Assembly: GCA_959347315.1 (NCBI GenBank)
Contig: OY365818.1
Coordinates: forward strand, 7,774,658 to 7,838,657
Direction: 5' to 3'
Origin: Bimastos eiseni
Taxonomy: Eukaryota; Annelida; Clitellata; Crassiclitellata; Lumbricidae
DNA: 64,000 bases
Below the pieces are notes generated by a model. That model was not told the origin of the DNA, made no database searches, and saw only the letters and a list, made by a program, of their open reading frames with translations. This document shows, one piece after another, positions 1 through 14,900 of this stretch. Made by a program: the position numbers and the translations under genes. Within the stretch, counting starts at the first letter, position 1. Each line of letters begins with the position of its first letter.

Positions 1-11
1 CGTTAACATTC

Positions 12-44
<33 letters not shown>

Positions 45-429
45 GATTCATAATTCATTTGAAACCTGTCGACACGAGTCCTATTTATCATAACGAGCTT
101 CGCCTTCGCTTCAAGACCGAGTCACTCGCCTCTCCTCGCAGGCAGGCAGGCCTCTCAATTATGTATGTGTGTTGCTGGCCGACGTCGTCTGGTGAGTCTG
201 GTCTGCGGAGTCTGTCAATTTCTCGCTAAAACAGATTAGACACTTTCGGCGCATTCATCATCAGTGTCTGGGTCGTGAAGTAATTACACAGTCGGAAGCA
301 GAGCTAGACAAGCAATCCAATCCTGATTCTACTCCTGCGCCACTACACGACCGCCGTCGTCAAAGATTTCTAACGTTTACAGCCATGCTGACCTCCTCGG
401 ATTCTGGTCTGGCACCGGAACGGGCAAAG

Positions 430-610
430 CAATCCATCCATCCATCCATCCATAAATACATACATACATACATACATTCATTAATCCATCCATAATCCAT
501 CCATTAATCTATACATCCATTGATCCATCCGTCCATTAATCTATCTATCCATCCATTCATTCATCCATTCACCATGTCCATTCGTCCGTCCATCCATACA
601 TTCATACCTC
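430..610. repeat. CCAT tetranucleotide microsatellite, imperfect
   Basis: Runs of CCAT and CATA/CATT units with interruptions. The His/Pro/Ser/Ile-rich open frame over it is produced by the repeat. Confidence 0.85.
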
Positions 611-1554
611 CATCCATCCGTCCATCCAGCTTCCCCTTCATCATCTATAAAAAGGTCCGTGAACAACTCAATCCATACTATTCCCTCGATAACGATTATT
701 TCACTTCCTGATATTGGATTTTGTCTGACACCAAAAAGGAGGTCATAGAAAGGTCATCATCACCAATGTTTCTCAAACCATCGATGAATCGACTTGCGTA
801 ATTTTGAGAGCCGAGTACATAGTGTAACATAACGTAATCAAACATTTATATAGCGCTGAAAATCTATTGCGTTTGTGAATAATTTTAAAATAAATGGACG
901 TCTTATAAAAGCTGCGTGCGCAAAGTAAGATCTGTAGGTATGTTTAGGTCTTTATGGTGAGCCAGTGAAAAGCGTCTTGGTGGTCGTGAGAAACGGTTAG
1001 CAGGTCTTACAGAGAGATACATTTCTGAATATATAATGTACTGCATTTAAGAGAGCTAGAGAGTTAGATAGCACTAGAAGTTATAAAAAGTGATTCAGAC
1101 AGACAGACAGACAGACAGAAGCAGGCAGGCAGGCAGGCACACAGACAGTTTGCGAGAGAGGCAAAACAGAGACGGAGAAATATTAATAGGACAGAAATAG
1201 AGATAAGACAAACAGACAGTTGTGTGCACGTATACACAGTCCTTTAGTCTAAACAGAGAGAATGACGCAATAAGACAGACAAGCAAACAGAAATAGGAAG
1301 ATCTAGTATGGTAGTGGTTTTAGTTTAATGGCGCTGTGTGATAATTAGGATCATCAACGCCGCCCTCCTCCTTTATCCATGCGTCGGACTGGCACCGTCA
1401 GATTGAGAACAGTGGCTGAGTTGGCATAACTAGAAGAATGCGAGGTCTATGTATACATGTACGTATATGCAGAGATAGACAGACAGACATGTATACATAG
1501 AGGAAGATATACAGACTGACTGAGATAATGAGATAGACAGAAGGGTACAGAGAG

Positions 1555-1745
1555 ATAGAGACAGACGGACAGACAGACAGAAATAGAGAGAGAGAGAGAG
1601 GTAGAGAGAGACAGACAGACAGAGAGAGACAGAGAGAGAGAGAGAGAAAGACAGAAGGGGACACGGAGAGAGAAAGACAGAGAGAGACAAAGAGACAGAG
1701 ACAGACAGAGAGACAGAGACAGACAGAGACAGAGGCAGCCAGAAA
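1555..1745. repeat. GACA/GAGA purine-rich microsatellite
   Basis: Mixed GACAGACA and GAGAGAGA units. The minus-strand Ser/Leu-rich open frames over it come from the repeat. Confidence 0.85.
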
Positions 1746-2189
1746 GACAGATATTTTAGTTGAAGCATCGACGACACGAAAAGAGAGGCGTCAAAGATAT
1801 TTTGGGATGAATTGCGACATGATTTTTGCAGAGCGACGGTCACAGGTCAGTGAACCTACTACGTCGGCTGCTGACGCAGGACCCGTTCCCAGGATGGCAC
1901 CGTCTTAAACTCTGCCGCTGCCCTCCAACAGATAAGCAGCAGCCGCAGCAGCAAGCTATATCCGTGACCCAGGATGCTAACCAATTAACGCAACAACTTG
2001 CATGATTGCACTCAATGGCATTCACACGGCTATATTGGACGCCGTATATATATATATATACGCATGTAGATGACGCGAATTGCTACACGGACTTAATCAA
2101 TTTAGTCGGTGTGTGCATGCGTATCGTTCGGAATCGTTCCTTTTGATTAGCGGATTTTGTACAACGTACCGGCCAGGCTAGCATATATC

Positions 2190-2192
<3 letters not shown>

Positions 2193-2256
<64 letters not shown>
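2193..2256. repeat. AT dinucleotide microsatellite
   Basis: Uninterrupted alternating AT of about 60 bp, flanked by GC at the left and GCAATACG at the right. Confidence 0.95.
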
Positions 2257-2259
<3 letters not shown>

Positions 2260-2599
2260 ATACGTGGATACATATATGTATTTATGGAGCATCGATCGAA
2301 TTCATTATTCGCACATTCGCAGCTTAGTTTTATACGTAGCTTTGCAACTCTGTCAAACTAATCCTGAATGTAACTTTTCGATGTATACAACGTAATGAGC
2401 GCCTTGCGGGTCTGCCAACATGCAGTTTAATTCGACTCCTGTAATAACTTGTCATTATTCGATGTTATCATACTGCGGTTTGTCAGTTTGAAATTAAATG
2501 GAATTTTTTAATTTTTTTCATGATTATGTTTAATTGTGCACCTAACTGCCCGGATAAGCCTCACATTGGACCTCACTATCCCATTTTTATTAGTCTAAA

Positions 2600-2690
2600 A
2601 TCTGTCTCTTTTGGCCGAGGTTGAGCTCGGAGCGCCTCTCAGTAGATTTCTGGAAAAGGCGCTATACCAAGATTTTGATTGATTGAATGC
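2600..2690 (+). repeat. SINE-like tail ending in a GCGCTATA box
   Basis: The order is GGCCGAGGT, then CTCGGAGCGC, a CAGTAGA box, then AAGGCGCTATA and a TTGATTGATTGA tail. The same order recurs near 10.73, 37.97, 54.87 and 58.24 kb. It resembles the 3' half of Deu-type SINEs of aquatic animals, which is inference from memory of such tails. Confidence 0.6.
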
Positions 2691-3589
2691 AATACAAAGT
2701 TACGGCTACGGCTATAGATCCAAGACTTAGTCCCTAGTTGCAAGTCAAAGGTTTGGTAGACTAATTTTGAACGCAACAATCTGATAGGCATGTCGAACGT
2801 CGATTATAAAAAGCAGGGTATGAAAACATGATTGTAATATTGATATTTCAATGCCTCCAGCTCTTTCAATTCATCTCAACTTAAAAACGTTGCATAGGCC
2901 AACAGCGCAATTAAACAGGATGTAAGGATGCGTCACCAATGTTGTTTATAACAGCTGTAAGGCTGTAAAGTTAGTTTCATCCTGATTTTTTGTCCACCAC
3001 TTCCCTCCCTCGCCCCCTCGACTCTAAAAATGACCAACCGTAGCCGTCTGACAGCCTGACCCCTTGAATCTTGACTCCTTGCCGATCTACTTTGCTCTTA
3101 AATAGTATCTATGAATAAGCTGGTTCCCGCGGCTTTTTTTACAGCGTCAGAGTCTCAAGAGCATACGTTGAGTTTCGACAAATCTGCGTCATTCTTTCTT
3201 ATTTTTGGCACATATTTACACAAATATAATTTGCTATCAAGGCAATAAACCATGTTTAATTTAAACCAATTTACTAATCAAATATAACGTGAGCAATCGA
3301 CTTCGTATGCATTAAGATAGTGGCGCTGCGAAAGCGTCAATAGATATATAGATCATTCCAGATTAGATTTGATTAGAATTCTATAGGGTACGAAAAGATC
3401 AGATAGAACACGATTAGACTCGAAAGGATTAGAAGATTTCGCATAAGAATCATATCGTATAGTATCATTCGTATCTGAGAACTTATAGGCCTATAGCAGA
3501 GGTCAGCCTAACTACATAGGGCACCTGTGCCATTATCTGAGAATTTATATAGCATTTCCTAGAGTACATTTAGTTAGCCTAACTACTCA

Positions 3590-5220
<1,631 letters not shown>

Positions 5221-6934
5221 ATTGAGATTGTTATTCGACGATAGCAGCGTGTGTGGTTGGTGTATGGAAAAATCGAGAGTGCGAACGGTTTCTTGTTTCA
5301 TGCATTTTGCGGCGAGAAGTGTATAAAATGTTGCTTTGAGAAAGCTGTTTTCTTTAGGTTCGTATACGTTCAATGTCGCCATTCGTCACGTATTTCGGCT
5401 CTTACCTAAAACTTGCTCCAGCCCTCCTCGTCATCTCTCCAGCAAGACCCTTTCAAGGATTTGTTCACTAAATAGTGCTAACTGTGCTAAAGTGTGGTCG
5501 GGAATGAAATTACGGACATCTGAGCTTTACAGTTACTGTAGACGGGAACCGCTTAGTTTACGCCAATTAGTTAACATTGCATTGTTTTGCTTACTGGAGT
5601 CATTATTGTCAATGTCCAATTTACATTTACCATCGTAATAGGCTAGCGCAGATTCCGCCGTTGCTGTGTTGCTCTGAACTGGCGCTATATGATATAAATG
5701 TCTGATTACATTACTGTCGTGAAACTATATATCTCCTAAAATGCTTGCGCTTTGGCAGTGCCAGTCCCAAGCCTGGATAAAGGTAAAGGCTACCCTAACG
5801 ATTTTGATAATCGCACTGTCGTTATTTTAGCCAAGGAACTTTTGTTATGGTATCAGACTTTAAAATAATTTAGTCTTGAATTAACTATCATCGCATTCAG
5901 CTCGGACCTGAGCACAAAAGTGTGAACCATTTATGAAATGCTGCACGAACAAAATTTCTTGCGTACAGTCTCCATATAATTAAATAGACCTCTGGCGTTA
6001 GTTAATGGTTTCTAAAGAATATGCAGGTCAGAGAATTGGGAATGTTGCTTTTATAGGGTGATGTTATAGGCCTATATCTAGCGTTAATTAAAGGGACCTT
6101 AAGTGGAGTATGTAGACTAATATATATTAGAAAAAGTACTCATTTGCCCTTTTTTGAACCCCTTAATTTCGACTTATAACACTGCACCACTCTTCTGTTA
6201 CGAACTGCCTCGTGATTTCAGGAAAGTTTTGATTTTTCTTTATCCTTGCCAATCACCCACCATCATTGCCCCTTAGGCTTCTCTATCACCCAATTGGGCT
6301 TTGCACTCAAAAATGAGTGTAATCTCTTCAAGAACTCGTACCATGAATGATCATATCCTTCTCTCGCGGTAGTCTTGCCCTATACGTCACCCACCTTTAC
6401 ATTCACTCTGCCACTTTGGATATCGGATCGTGACATAAATAATTATAAGTACCATCCTTTCGATAACCCTTCTGGTACACCGTAGCACTCGTTAATAATT
6501 CATCTAGTGCCAGGCGTTTGGTTTCAAGTGGCGCTATAAAAGTCTGGATATTACGATTTATTCCAGAGGAATCTGCTGCGTAATTCCTGAGGATAACCAC
6601 TCCACACCCCTATCAGCGACAATTATTATCATAAAGAAGATTAAATTATATTTCACAATATGCGCATAGGTGAGTAACGAAACTACAAACTTGAGTACTA
6701 TGTTTAATTTTAGTAATCTCGTCGTTAAAGTATTAACCAACCTGTCATGAAAAAGAATTAGCCGCAAACATATGAATCGCTGCTTTCTCTAAACAGTGAC
6801 GCTATATAATTAAAAGAGTGTAAAGTAGGAGTCGATTATTATACATCGCTGCATTCTCGTGAGTGGTCATGCTTTTTTAGCTTGCGTTATGCGACAAAAA
6901 AATTATTATTAATAAGCATAATTATTGCAGGTGT

Positions 6935-7170
6935 ATATCGGAATGTTCTGTGCCTTGTAATCGGATGGTCGCCGATTCGAATCTACCTCAAGCCCTTGTG
7001 TAGCATCTTTGACAAATTAGCCATCCATAATAATTAATAATTATTGTCTGTAAGATCTTCTAAGAAGGCAACGAGAAACCACCGCACTCATTTCCGAGTA
7101 TGTTCTGTGCCTTGTAGGCCTAACCGGATGGTCACAGATTGGAATCTACCTCAATTCGCCGTGTAAACCC
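6935..7170 (+). repeat. Two similar tRNA-like (SINE head) segments in direct orientation
   Basis: ATGTTCTGTGCCTTGTA followed by CGGATGGTC and a GATTCGAATCTACCTC or GATTGGAATCTACCTC box occurs near 6,940 and again near 7,098. The GATTCGAATC core looks like a Pol III B box. This is either a tandem SINE or a duplicated degenerate one. Confidence 0.45.
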
Positions 7171-7587
7171 TCGGACAAGTTGATAATAATTATTATCTGT
7201 ATGAAGGCATCGGGCTGGGACCACCTACTCTGGAGCACCGCACTCGTCACATCCCCGAGTGGCCTTACTGGCCTAGGTCTAAAGCCAATGGGCCTGTCTT
7301 CTGACAGAGAATTCATCATCATGTGACCATTGGCCATATCGTTGGCATTCAATGAAAATTAGGGCTAGCATTACACCGATGATACTATAGCAACTGCACT
7401 TTTAATAGCACCGAATAAATACACAAATGGCGTACATAGGCCTATTACAGACTCAATTAAACTATGAAAAATTAACTGATGTATAACCGCAATGTCAGTG
7501 CGTTACCGTTGTAGCAATTTAAAGCTAGCGATGAAGTGGATCAGCTGTGAAGCAGAAGCGGAGACTTAGGGGCAGGGCAGAGGGGCA

Positions 7588-7785
7588 TCTGCCCCCCCCC
7601 CCCGTTTCAAAACTGGGAGGGCAAACCCCCCCAGTTTTAGTGCTCAGTGCCCCCAAAACGGTTCTCTTTTTGTTTCTCCAATAGCTTTTTAAGATGACTT
7701 TTGTTAAGACAATTTATGCCCTCCCCTTTTTAAAATTTCATGGAGGGCTAAATAAAAAAAATGGGGGGCAAAAAAAATTTTCATG
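7588..7785. repeat. Possible MITE with C-run and G-run ends
   Basis: A GGGGCATCTG plus C-run at the left and a GGGGGGCA run at the right flank about 190 bp that contain GGGAGGGC and GGAGGGCT boxes. The layout suggests a degenerate DNA transposon, but I could not define terminal repeats or a target duplication. Confidence 0.3.
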
Positions 7786-8470
7786 TTATGTAATGTGTGA
7801 CTGTGTTGTTAACTGAAATAATAGACAGAAGTAGTCGTGCGTGGTGATTGTCATCTTTTAGACAAAATACCTCTGCAGGGTCAAATCCGCAAGAAGAAAT
7901 TGAATACGATGTCAAAATTCAGATTTTACATGTAAATTCGGTTAAGCCAAATTTTTGTTTAAGTTCGCTTTATTTCAAAATTATCTTTCACATTATCCAT
8001 TTAATGAATTATGGATTTTTGCTTCCTGTTGATAGTCATAGCTCGTTTCAGTAGGTTTTCTTGTATTTTTTAGATAGTTTGCGTATACCAGAACTTACAA
8101 CGAAGCCATTCATAATCATGGTAATTGTACAGTGTACACCAAATGTGGGTATCAAATGGTGCAACGAAACATATACTTACTTACTCTTTGGTGCATTTAT
8201 CAAACCATCACCAATTGTATAGCATAGCGGTCATGCAACCGCATTAGTCAAACACATGGGCAAGTGACCCAGCTCAAAACCAGAGATAACGCCTACCTCG
8301 ACTTCAAATGCACTACCAGCAGTAGAGGCAATTTGCTCATTAAAAAATGTCACAGATTGTATGGATTTTTTTCCAATGTTTCCTTACCCAGTGGGCAGAT
8401 GCACATGACCAAATTATTCGACACAAGGAATGAAGAATGGATGAAACTGCGAAAACATCTATGAAATATT

Positions 8471-8476
8471 TTTATT
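8471..8476 (-). terminator. Candidate poly(A) signal of the hnRNP F/H gene
   Basis: TTTATT on + reads AATAAA on the minus strand, about 460 bp past the stop codon at 8,936-8,938, giving a plausible 3' UTR. Position is the only support. Confidence 0.4.
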
Positions 8477-8935
8477 CCACCAACTTGCCAATTGAGGAGG
8501 CCAACTTGACAGGTCAACCAGTGAGAGAGAGAGAGAGAGAGAGCATCAGTAGCCAAAACCATCTAACATACTGAACAAAGACCCAAAAGCCAACACAGAG
8601 GAGCTGCAATTAAAACACCCGTTACATGCACAACATCTAGAAGTCATGATTTAAAACGTACAATTTTCGCTTTCTAGTTCATAATAGAATCAAAATGTAA
8701 GATTACATCCGATCGATTGGTTCTCAAATGGAAGTTAATCATAACGTCTCAGTCGTAAAAAAGTGTCTAGTTAGAGTGTGAGGAGTGACACGTCTCGGCT
8801 AGTTGAAGCGTTTGTTTTTCACGGTTCCGAGTACCCTAGAGAATTGTTCGGCACATGCACCAAGTAGCAGAACCGTCATGAATGCCAGAGAACTAGAACG
8901 GTCGCACAACTGTCCTGTTGTTGATCAGATCGCTT

Positions 8936-11900
8936 TCAAAATGATTTGTAATTGCCACCCATTCCATAGAAACCACCCCCACTAAAACCTGCAATAACAA
9001 AAACAAGATAAGTTAAAGGGCGCAATGAGATAATATTATATACAAATAATATCTTTAATATCTTTAATATCTTAACTGCCAAAAGTGTTCTGTAATTATT
9101 TGAGGTTTTGGCTGTTCCATATATTGTTTAAGTTGGGAATGAGTTCGTGTGCATATACGTTTCCATCAAGACAAGCTATTAACGAGGTCTGTGTGCTGCT
9201 ATTAACACTCTTATAGAACAGCTTAACTTTTTTTCAAATGCATCTGCTGTGTAGCACAAGTTTGTCATCTCATTGGACTCACTTCAAAACAATAACAAAT
9301 AAAATAAATAACGAACAGAATAATAGAGGTGGCCTTCGAGTAATAGGACACAAGTCAATGTGCTTAAGATACAAGTGCACCAGTGCTATGACTAGTCCTG
9401 GTACAAAAATGCTACATAACCCAATACTATGAATACAAGTTACTGATGCATAAGGAAAGATTTTAATAAGCAATCAAAATTGAAATTATTCCAAAGAAAA
9501 TAATACAAACAGGCGGCAGCCAATTAATGCAATCGTTTGCCTTATTGAAAATCTTATGCATTGTATAGCACAACCACAATAGCACAATAGGTGACCACCT
9601 AGCAGAGGATTGGAACCACAGCACTAGTAAGCAAATTAATTTCAAAATTTAAACACAATAGCATTGTTTACCTCTGTAGTTTGACCTGCCAGATGGCGTA
9701 GATTTTAGAAATAGCTCAATATAACGCTTCTCTAAAAACGAAAGAAACAGATAGGTTACCCGATATGTCAACATCCCGCTGTCATCAGTTGAATAACATG
9801 GCAATTGAAACAAATAACATATACTCCATGAAAAATGCCTGATTAACGAAACTATTTATTTCTTCAATTTTATAGCACTAAAGAGCAGTTGAGGATTTCT
9901 ACAATGACTAACAAAGTGACTATCTCGGGGAAAAGGTACAAATAGACTGCTTTCATTATAAGAATTTATATAGCACCTTTTCCGATATCAACAAGAGGAG
10001 CTTCACCAACAGATAAATGATAAGTCCCTTAAGAAGCCCCTAGAGACGGCTATAAGTGAGAATGGTTACTGACATCATTTTCTTAGCCGTGGCACATTAG
10101 GCAGCACTTCTGCACCAGGTCCTTTCAACAGTAAGACAGGGTGTGCAATTGGAGCAGCAATCTCAACACATTTTTCAGTCCTGGTAGATATTTGAAACTG
10201 TCACCCCTAAGCTTTCAATCCCAGCACAATAGCCACTAGCGTAGAGAGAACAGTTCAGGCGACTACACAACGAATCGACAATCATGTCCAAATATGGTGT
10301 ACGAGACATTTAACATGTCAATCAGTCACCTATCACGACATATGGGATGTTAAACAGGTCAGCCAATCACCAATCATGTCAAAACATGCAAAATGAGAAA
10401 TTTAATATGTCAACCAATCACCTATCATGTCAAAACACGATAAAACAAAAACATTAACAGAAGCACAAAAACAATCGACTTCGACCAAGAACTACCTTTA
10501 AGCATAAAATGAAGTCATTATCAAAACGAAACACAGGAAATGGCAACATGGCTTTAAATAAGTGTCCTCAACCGTCAAGGCCAAACATCAGAATACAACA
10601 ATGACCAGATAATTCTGACACTGCTATTTTCTGATGATGCCAGTCCCAAGTGTGGAGAAAGGAGAAGGGCAACGCTAGTTACCCTTGTTATTCACCATCC
10701 ACAGATAATAGCCTTAAGACCGTTCTTTTCAGCCGAGGTCGAGTCGGGAGTGCTCCCGAGTAGTAACCTCAAAGGGGCACAATATAAATTTTTAGAAACG
10801 AACGAATGAACCTAATAGCTAATTTATTACCACAAGCAGGACGAAAATGGCAGGGTAATAAATATTCGTGATAAGCAGACTGATCATTCAGGGAAGCCGA
10901 TGAGAATGCCATTCCTTCTTCTCAATTGACAATATGATATTCTGAAGAAACAATTAACTCACGCATCAGAGCTTTGTGCTTCTTCATCGCTTCCATTGCA
11001 TCTTCGTGTGTGGCAAAGTCGACGTCCGCATCGCCCGAAGGACGGCCGTCGTTGTTCATTTGGATGGTGATTCCAACGAGACTGAGGGGCGAGAAGAACT
11101 GCAACAACAGCAGAGCAATGACTGACATCATCTCTAGCGACGTAGAACCAAAGCCCCATGACTCGAATTTAACTAGGTTTCAAGTCAAAACGTCCAGGCA
11201 GAACAGGCAACCATATTGCCACAACTACACTTAGTGGCAGCTACAGTTTCAGCTGGTACTGTCACGAGTCTGCCTGTTGAAGTTGAACTTGTGCAAGTTT
11301 AGCAGTGGAAGAATTTTACGAGTCCTCATATTCATGCTAGGCTATCAAGCAAAACTCTAGATAATTTAGTCTTTCAAGTGTAGTAATTTGGATACAGGAT
11401 ATTAACAATTCTTTTTCCCCAAATTGTGCTGTTACTATATAAATATGCCACCAAATGACTTGTTTACATGTATTTTTATATTGATGGACCTGGACTTAAT
11501 CCTCAGTGACTCGAACACCTCCAGACTTGGACTAAACTGGCATTTGGCGTAAATGGACACGGACTTTGTTTATGTGGACTTAACTACATCACTGCTATCT
11601 CCAGTATAAAATCTGTTTCTGTCGCAACAGCTATATTGCATACTATTAACATTCCTCTGATAACTAGTTGAACAAATGGCACAAACTTGGATAACGACCT
11701 CTTAAAACTTAAAAAATTTCATTTTAGTATCATGTCATTACATTGCACTAATTATTTTAAAAGTCATCAATACAAGGACATTGTCAATAATTTACTGGTA
11801 CAAAACGGCTGACAAACCTGGTGAATGTCGTGTTCCGTAGCGGAGTACGGCAGCCCTCGCATGTGCACACTGTGCCCCGTTTGACTTTCGAAGGATGTTA

Positions 11901-14900
11901 TGTTGGCCCTGTATCCGCCGATGAATGGCCTCTTTCCCCTCATTCCTCGTCCCATTCCCCCCATCCCATAAGAGTTGCCCCTCGGTCCCATTCCGCTGTT
12001 GAAGCCGCCGAATCCGCCGATCGAGCAATCCGCGCCATATCCTCCGCCAAAATTGTCAAACCCGTCGTCGAAGTAGTCTGTCAAAGAAACAACAGAGGCT
12101 TAATTGCTAATTGCTTTTGTTATATGTCTGTTTGAGAAATAAACAAAAGAAAAACTAAGTCCTGACCAGATACCTCAGAATAATGCCTGTCAATAATACA
12201 CTGTATTCGAGTTAACAGATTCACGTAAACTTTCAGGATTACAGACAAAATCTTGCAATCTGCAGCTGTCTTCAATCAGTTTATTTATTACACATGATTA
12301 AACGTCAGACACACACACATACGTTTTGACATCACATACTTTTGTTTTAATGTCAAAAATCATGTTGTAACATCACATACTCCCATCTAACATCACATAA
12401 CAATGTTTAACACTACATACCAATGTTTAACATCACACCCATGCTTAAACATCATACCCATGTTTATTATTTAAACATCATATATGATATATATATCATA
12501 TGTTTAAACATCACAGCATGAAAGATCGTGGCAACATGGCTACTTACACACACCATGAATGCAAGGTTCAAAGTTTATTTCATTGCCCAAGGAGCAATTG
12601 CTCTCCCAGCAATTGTAAAAGGCACCTCCCAAAACATGTTAACATCTGTAGTCCGACTGGTGTGACCTTCAAAAGCTGACAATCATGCTTACACTCAACT
12701 GACGTTTTGAATAACTACCTATAACCAATACAGCCTTTTTTCAATTTTAATTAATTACAAATACAAAAGTTCAGGCTAGAGGGCTAAATACCATTTCACA
12801 GTTCAACTAACATAACCTGTATACACAGAAGAACTAGTATAATTATTTATTATTCCCTATTACCGAAATTTGATACCGCCCTTCTTCCAACATTTTTTGC
12901 TCAGAAGTGCACGCACCTCGACGGCACAATTGCAGTTGTACTGCAGAGCAACTGTGCACAAAGGACTTGCTCAAGGTCCCTACACAGTGACTGATGCCTC
13001 GAACGTTACGGGCTGACCCGTAAACGATCGGCAACCATGCTACACAATGTGTGAACAATACCATCAATGTATGAACATACTTCGTTGCATTCTGTTCCTG
13101 GGGTAAGACATTCCACCCATTGGCATTGGAGTGTTTGGCATGCTCATGTTGCTCATATTGAATCGATCCAGGTAGTTGTAGGGTCGCGGACGAATAAAGC
13201 CTTTCTGACGGCATTCACGAGCTAATGTAGCCATCAGTTCATCACACGAAGATCGGAATATCTCTATATATCTGAAATTCCCAATGAAAAAACCAACAAC
13301 ATTGCTAAAGGAAATTTGAAATAAATAACACTCAAACCATAACTTGTACTTAAATAGATAACTAGTGACTTCAGCATCATATAAGAAACTTAGCTCTAAA
13401 TTATATTCCAAATTGCGTAATTCATTCAAAAGGCTACTACTGAAATCACAGTCTGTGTAAACTATTTCGTTTCAGGTTAAATTAAAAATGCACTTGACTT
13501 CTAACTCAATCAACATGACAAAATTGAAATTAAATTGCTTCTAGTTTTAAACAGTGCTTCATTGTGAATCATTCCTATTGCGTTTCTGCAGTTTCTGACT
13601 ATTAAACAACTACACATTACTCTCCCGCATAAGCAGGTCACAATCTAATCAATTCCGACTTATCTTAGGCAAAACTACAGATATAAGAAGTGGAGAAGTA
13701 CCAGAACCTAGTGAACGCAACACCTTGGACAAGATAAACGCATCCTGCCTGACCACAGCAAGGTCAACACCCTAGCCACAACCACCAGCGCTCCAAAACA
13801 GCCACCACCATGCTCCAAGTATCCCAGCAAACCAGTCTTTCAAAGGAAACCCACAACCCTGAAAATTCTTACACCAAGACATAAGAAACAGGAAACCCTA
13901 ACCTGAAGCCCAGCATAGGTGCCATCATGTCATAGGTTGAACCACAGGCTACATCTATCACCTGGCACTCCAGTTTAGAGGTCAATCACCCACTTTAGAG
14001 GTCAAGAACTCCAACATGTCAGTTAAACACATTAAACAATGATTTATGTTCTTAGTAGTAAGTGACAATATGCCTGTTACTCATAACTATCATCCCCCAT
14101 GACAATTTAAATTTCTGTCACATAATAGTAAGGTTACTTTGAAGCACAGGATGCAATTTAAACTAAAAACTATACTCACATAAAAAATTCAAATTTTGTT
14201 CCAGGTTTTCATGTATAAAACATTTGAACTTAGGAGTAATTCAGCATTGATAGCTATATTGTCACTTCACGACAATATCTATAGTCCAATCCTCCCACAA
14301 AAATATCAAAATTAATCAAGTGCTACTTTTGGACTATAATGCCTACATTTTTCAGCATTTTCAATGATCCAGAAAAATTAACTACTTCAATAGCCTATTC
14401 CTTTAAATACTTTACCAAAATTCCTCCTTGCTACATATTTCAACTCAGCCTGATACAGTAACTAATTTTTTCATTGCCTCAAATTAAATCCAGTCTAAAG
14501 AAATTAACTTCGATTAAGAATTTGTGAAATAAAATTGCCAAAAACAAAACTTCCAAAAAACAGACAAAAGCATTTTACTGTCAATTATCAACTGTCAAAA
14601 CAGTTTTTGCCTCATAGCACATTCAATCGCACCACCCAAATCCACGGGACTCGACATAGACTGTGTGGTTCAACCCGACACCATGGCACCAGCGAAACAT
14701 TAAAAAAATTGCAGATAGAAAATAGAACCCAGCAAAATCCCACCCACGCTGCTGGCATCCCACCTGTGACCTATAGTTTCCTTGTGTTTAGCGAGAGCCC
14801 GCTCGACAGATTCTTGCGAAGTAAACTGCACAAAGGCATCCCCTGTCGTACGCCCCATCGAGTCAGTCATGATTGTTATACCATTGGGTACAATCTCCAA

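Larger units (their letters stand above)
1..3584. other. Gene-free flank rich in simple repeats
   Basis: I see no convincing exon here on either strand. It should lie in or beyond the intron after the sulfotransferase exon at 3,591-4,504, but the expected second exon (sulfotransferase catalytic half) is not visible. Contents are a TA tract at about 12-38, a CCAT tetranucleotide tract at about 430-610, GACA/GAGA tracts at about 1,095-1,140 and 1,555-1,745, and a long AT tract at about 2,193-2,256. Short open frames here are low complexity (poly Ser/Leu/Cys or Ile/Tyr) and follow the repeat units. Confidence 0.7.
5221..8470. other. Intergenic, repeat-bearing, no gene seen
   Basis: AT-rich DNA between the sulfotransferase promoter and the hnRNP 3' end. 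It holds a reversed SINE core at about 5,753-5,800, GCGCTATA boxes near 5,691, 6,527 and 6,787, two related tRNA-like segments near 6,935-7,000 and 7,100-7,160, and a C-run/G-run element near 7,590-7,780. I see no exon with a recognisable product. Confidence 0.6.

Noticed and set aside
13064..13429. 121-codon minus-strand frame as a separate gene
   Set aside because: Its useful part is hnRNP exon 5 (13,081-13,271). The rest is intron.
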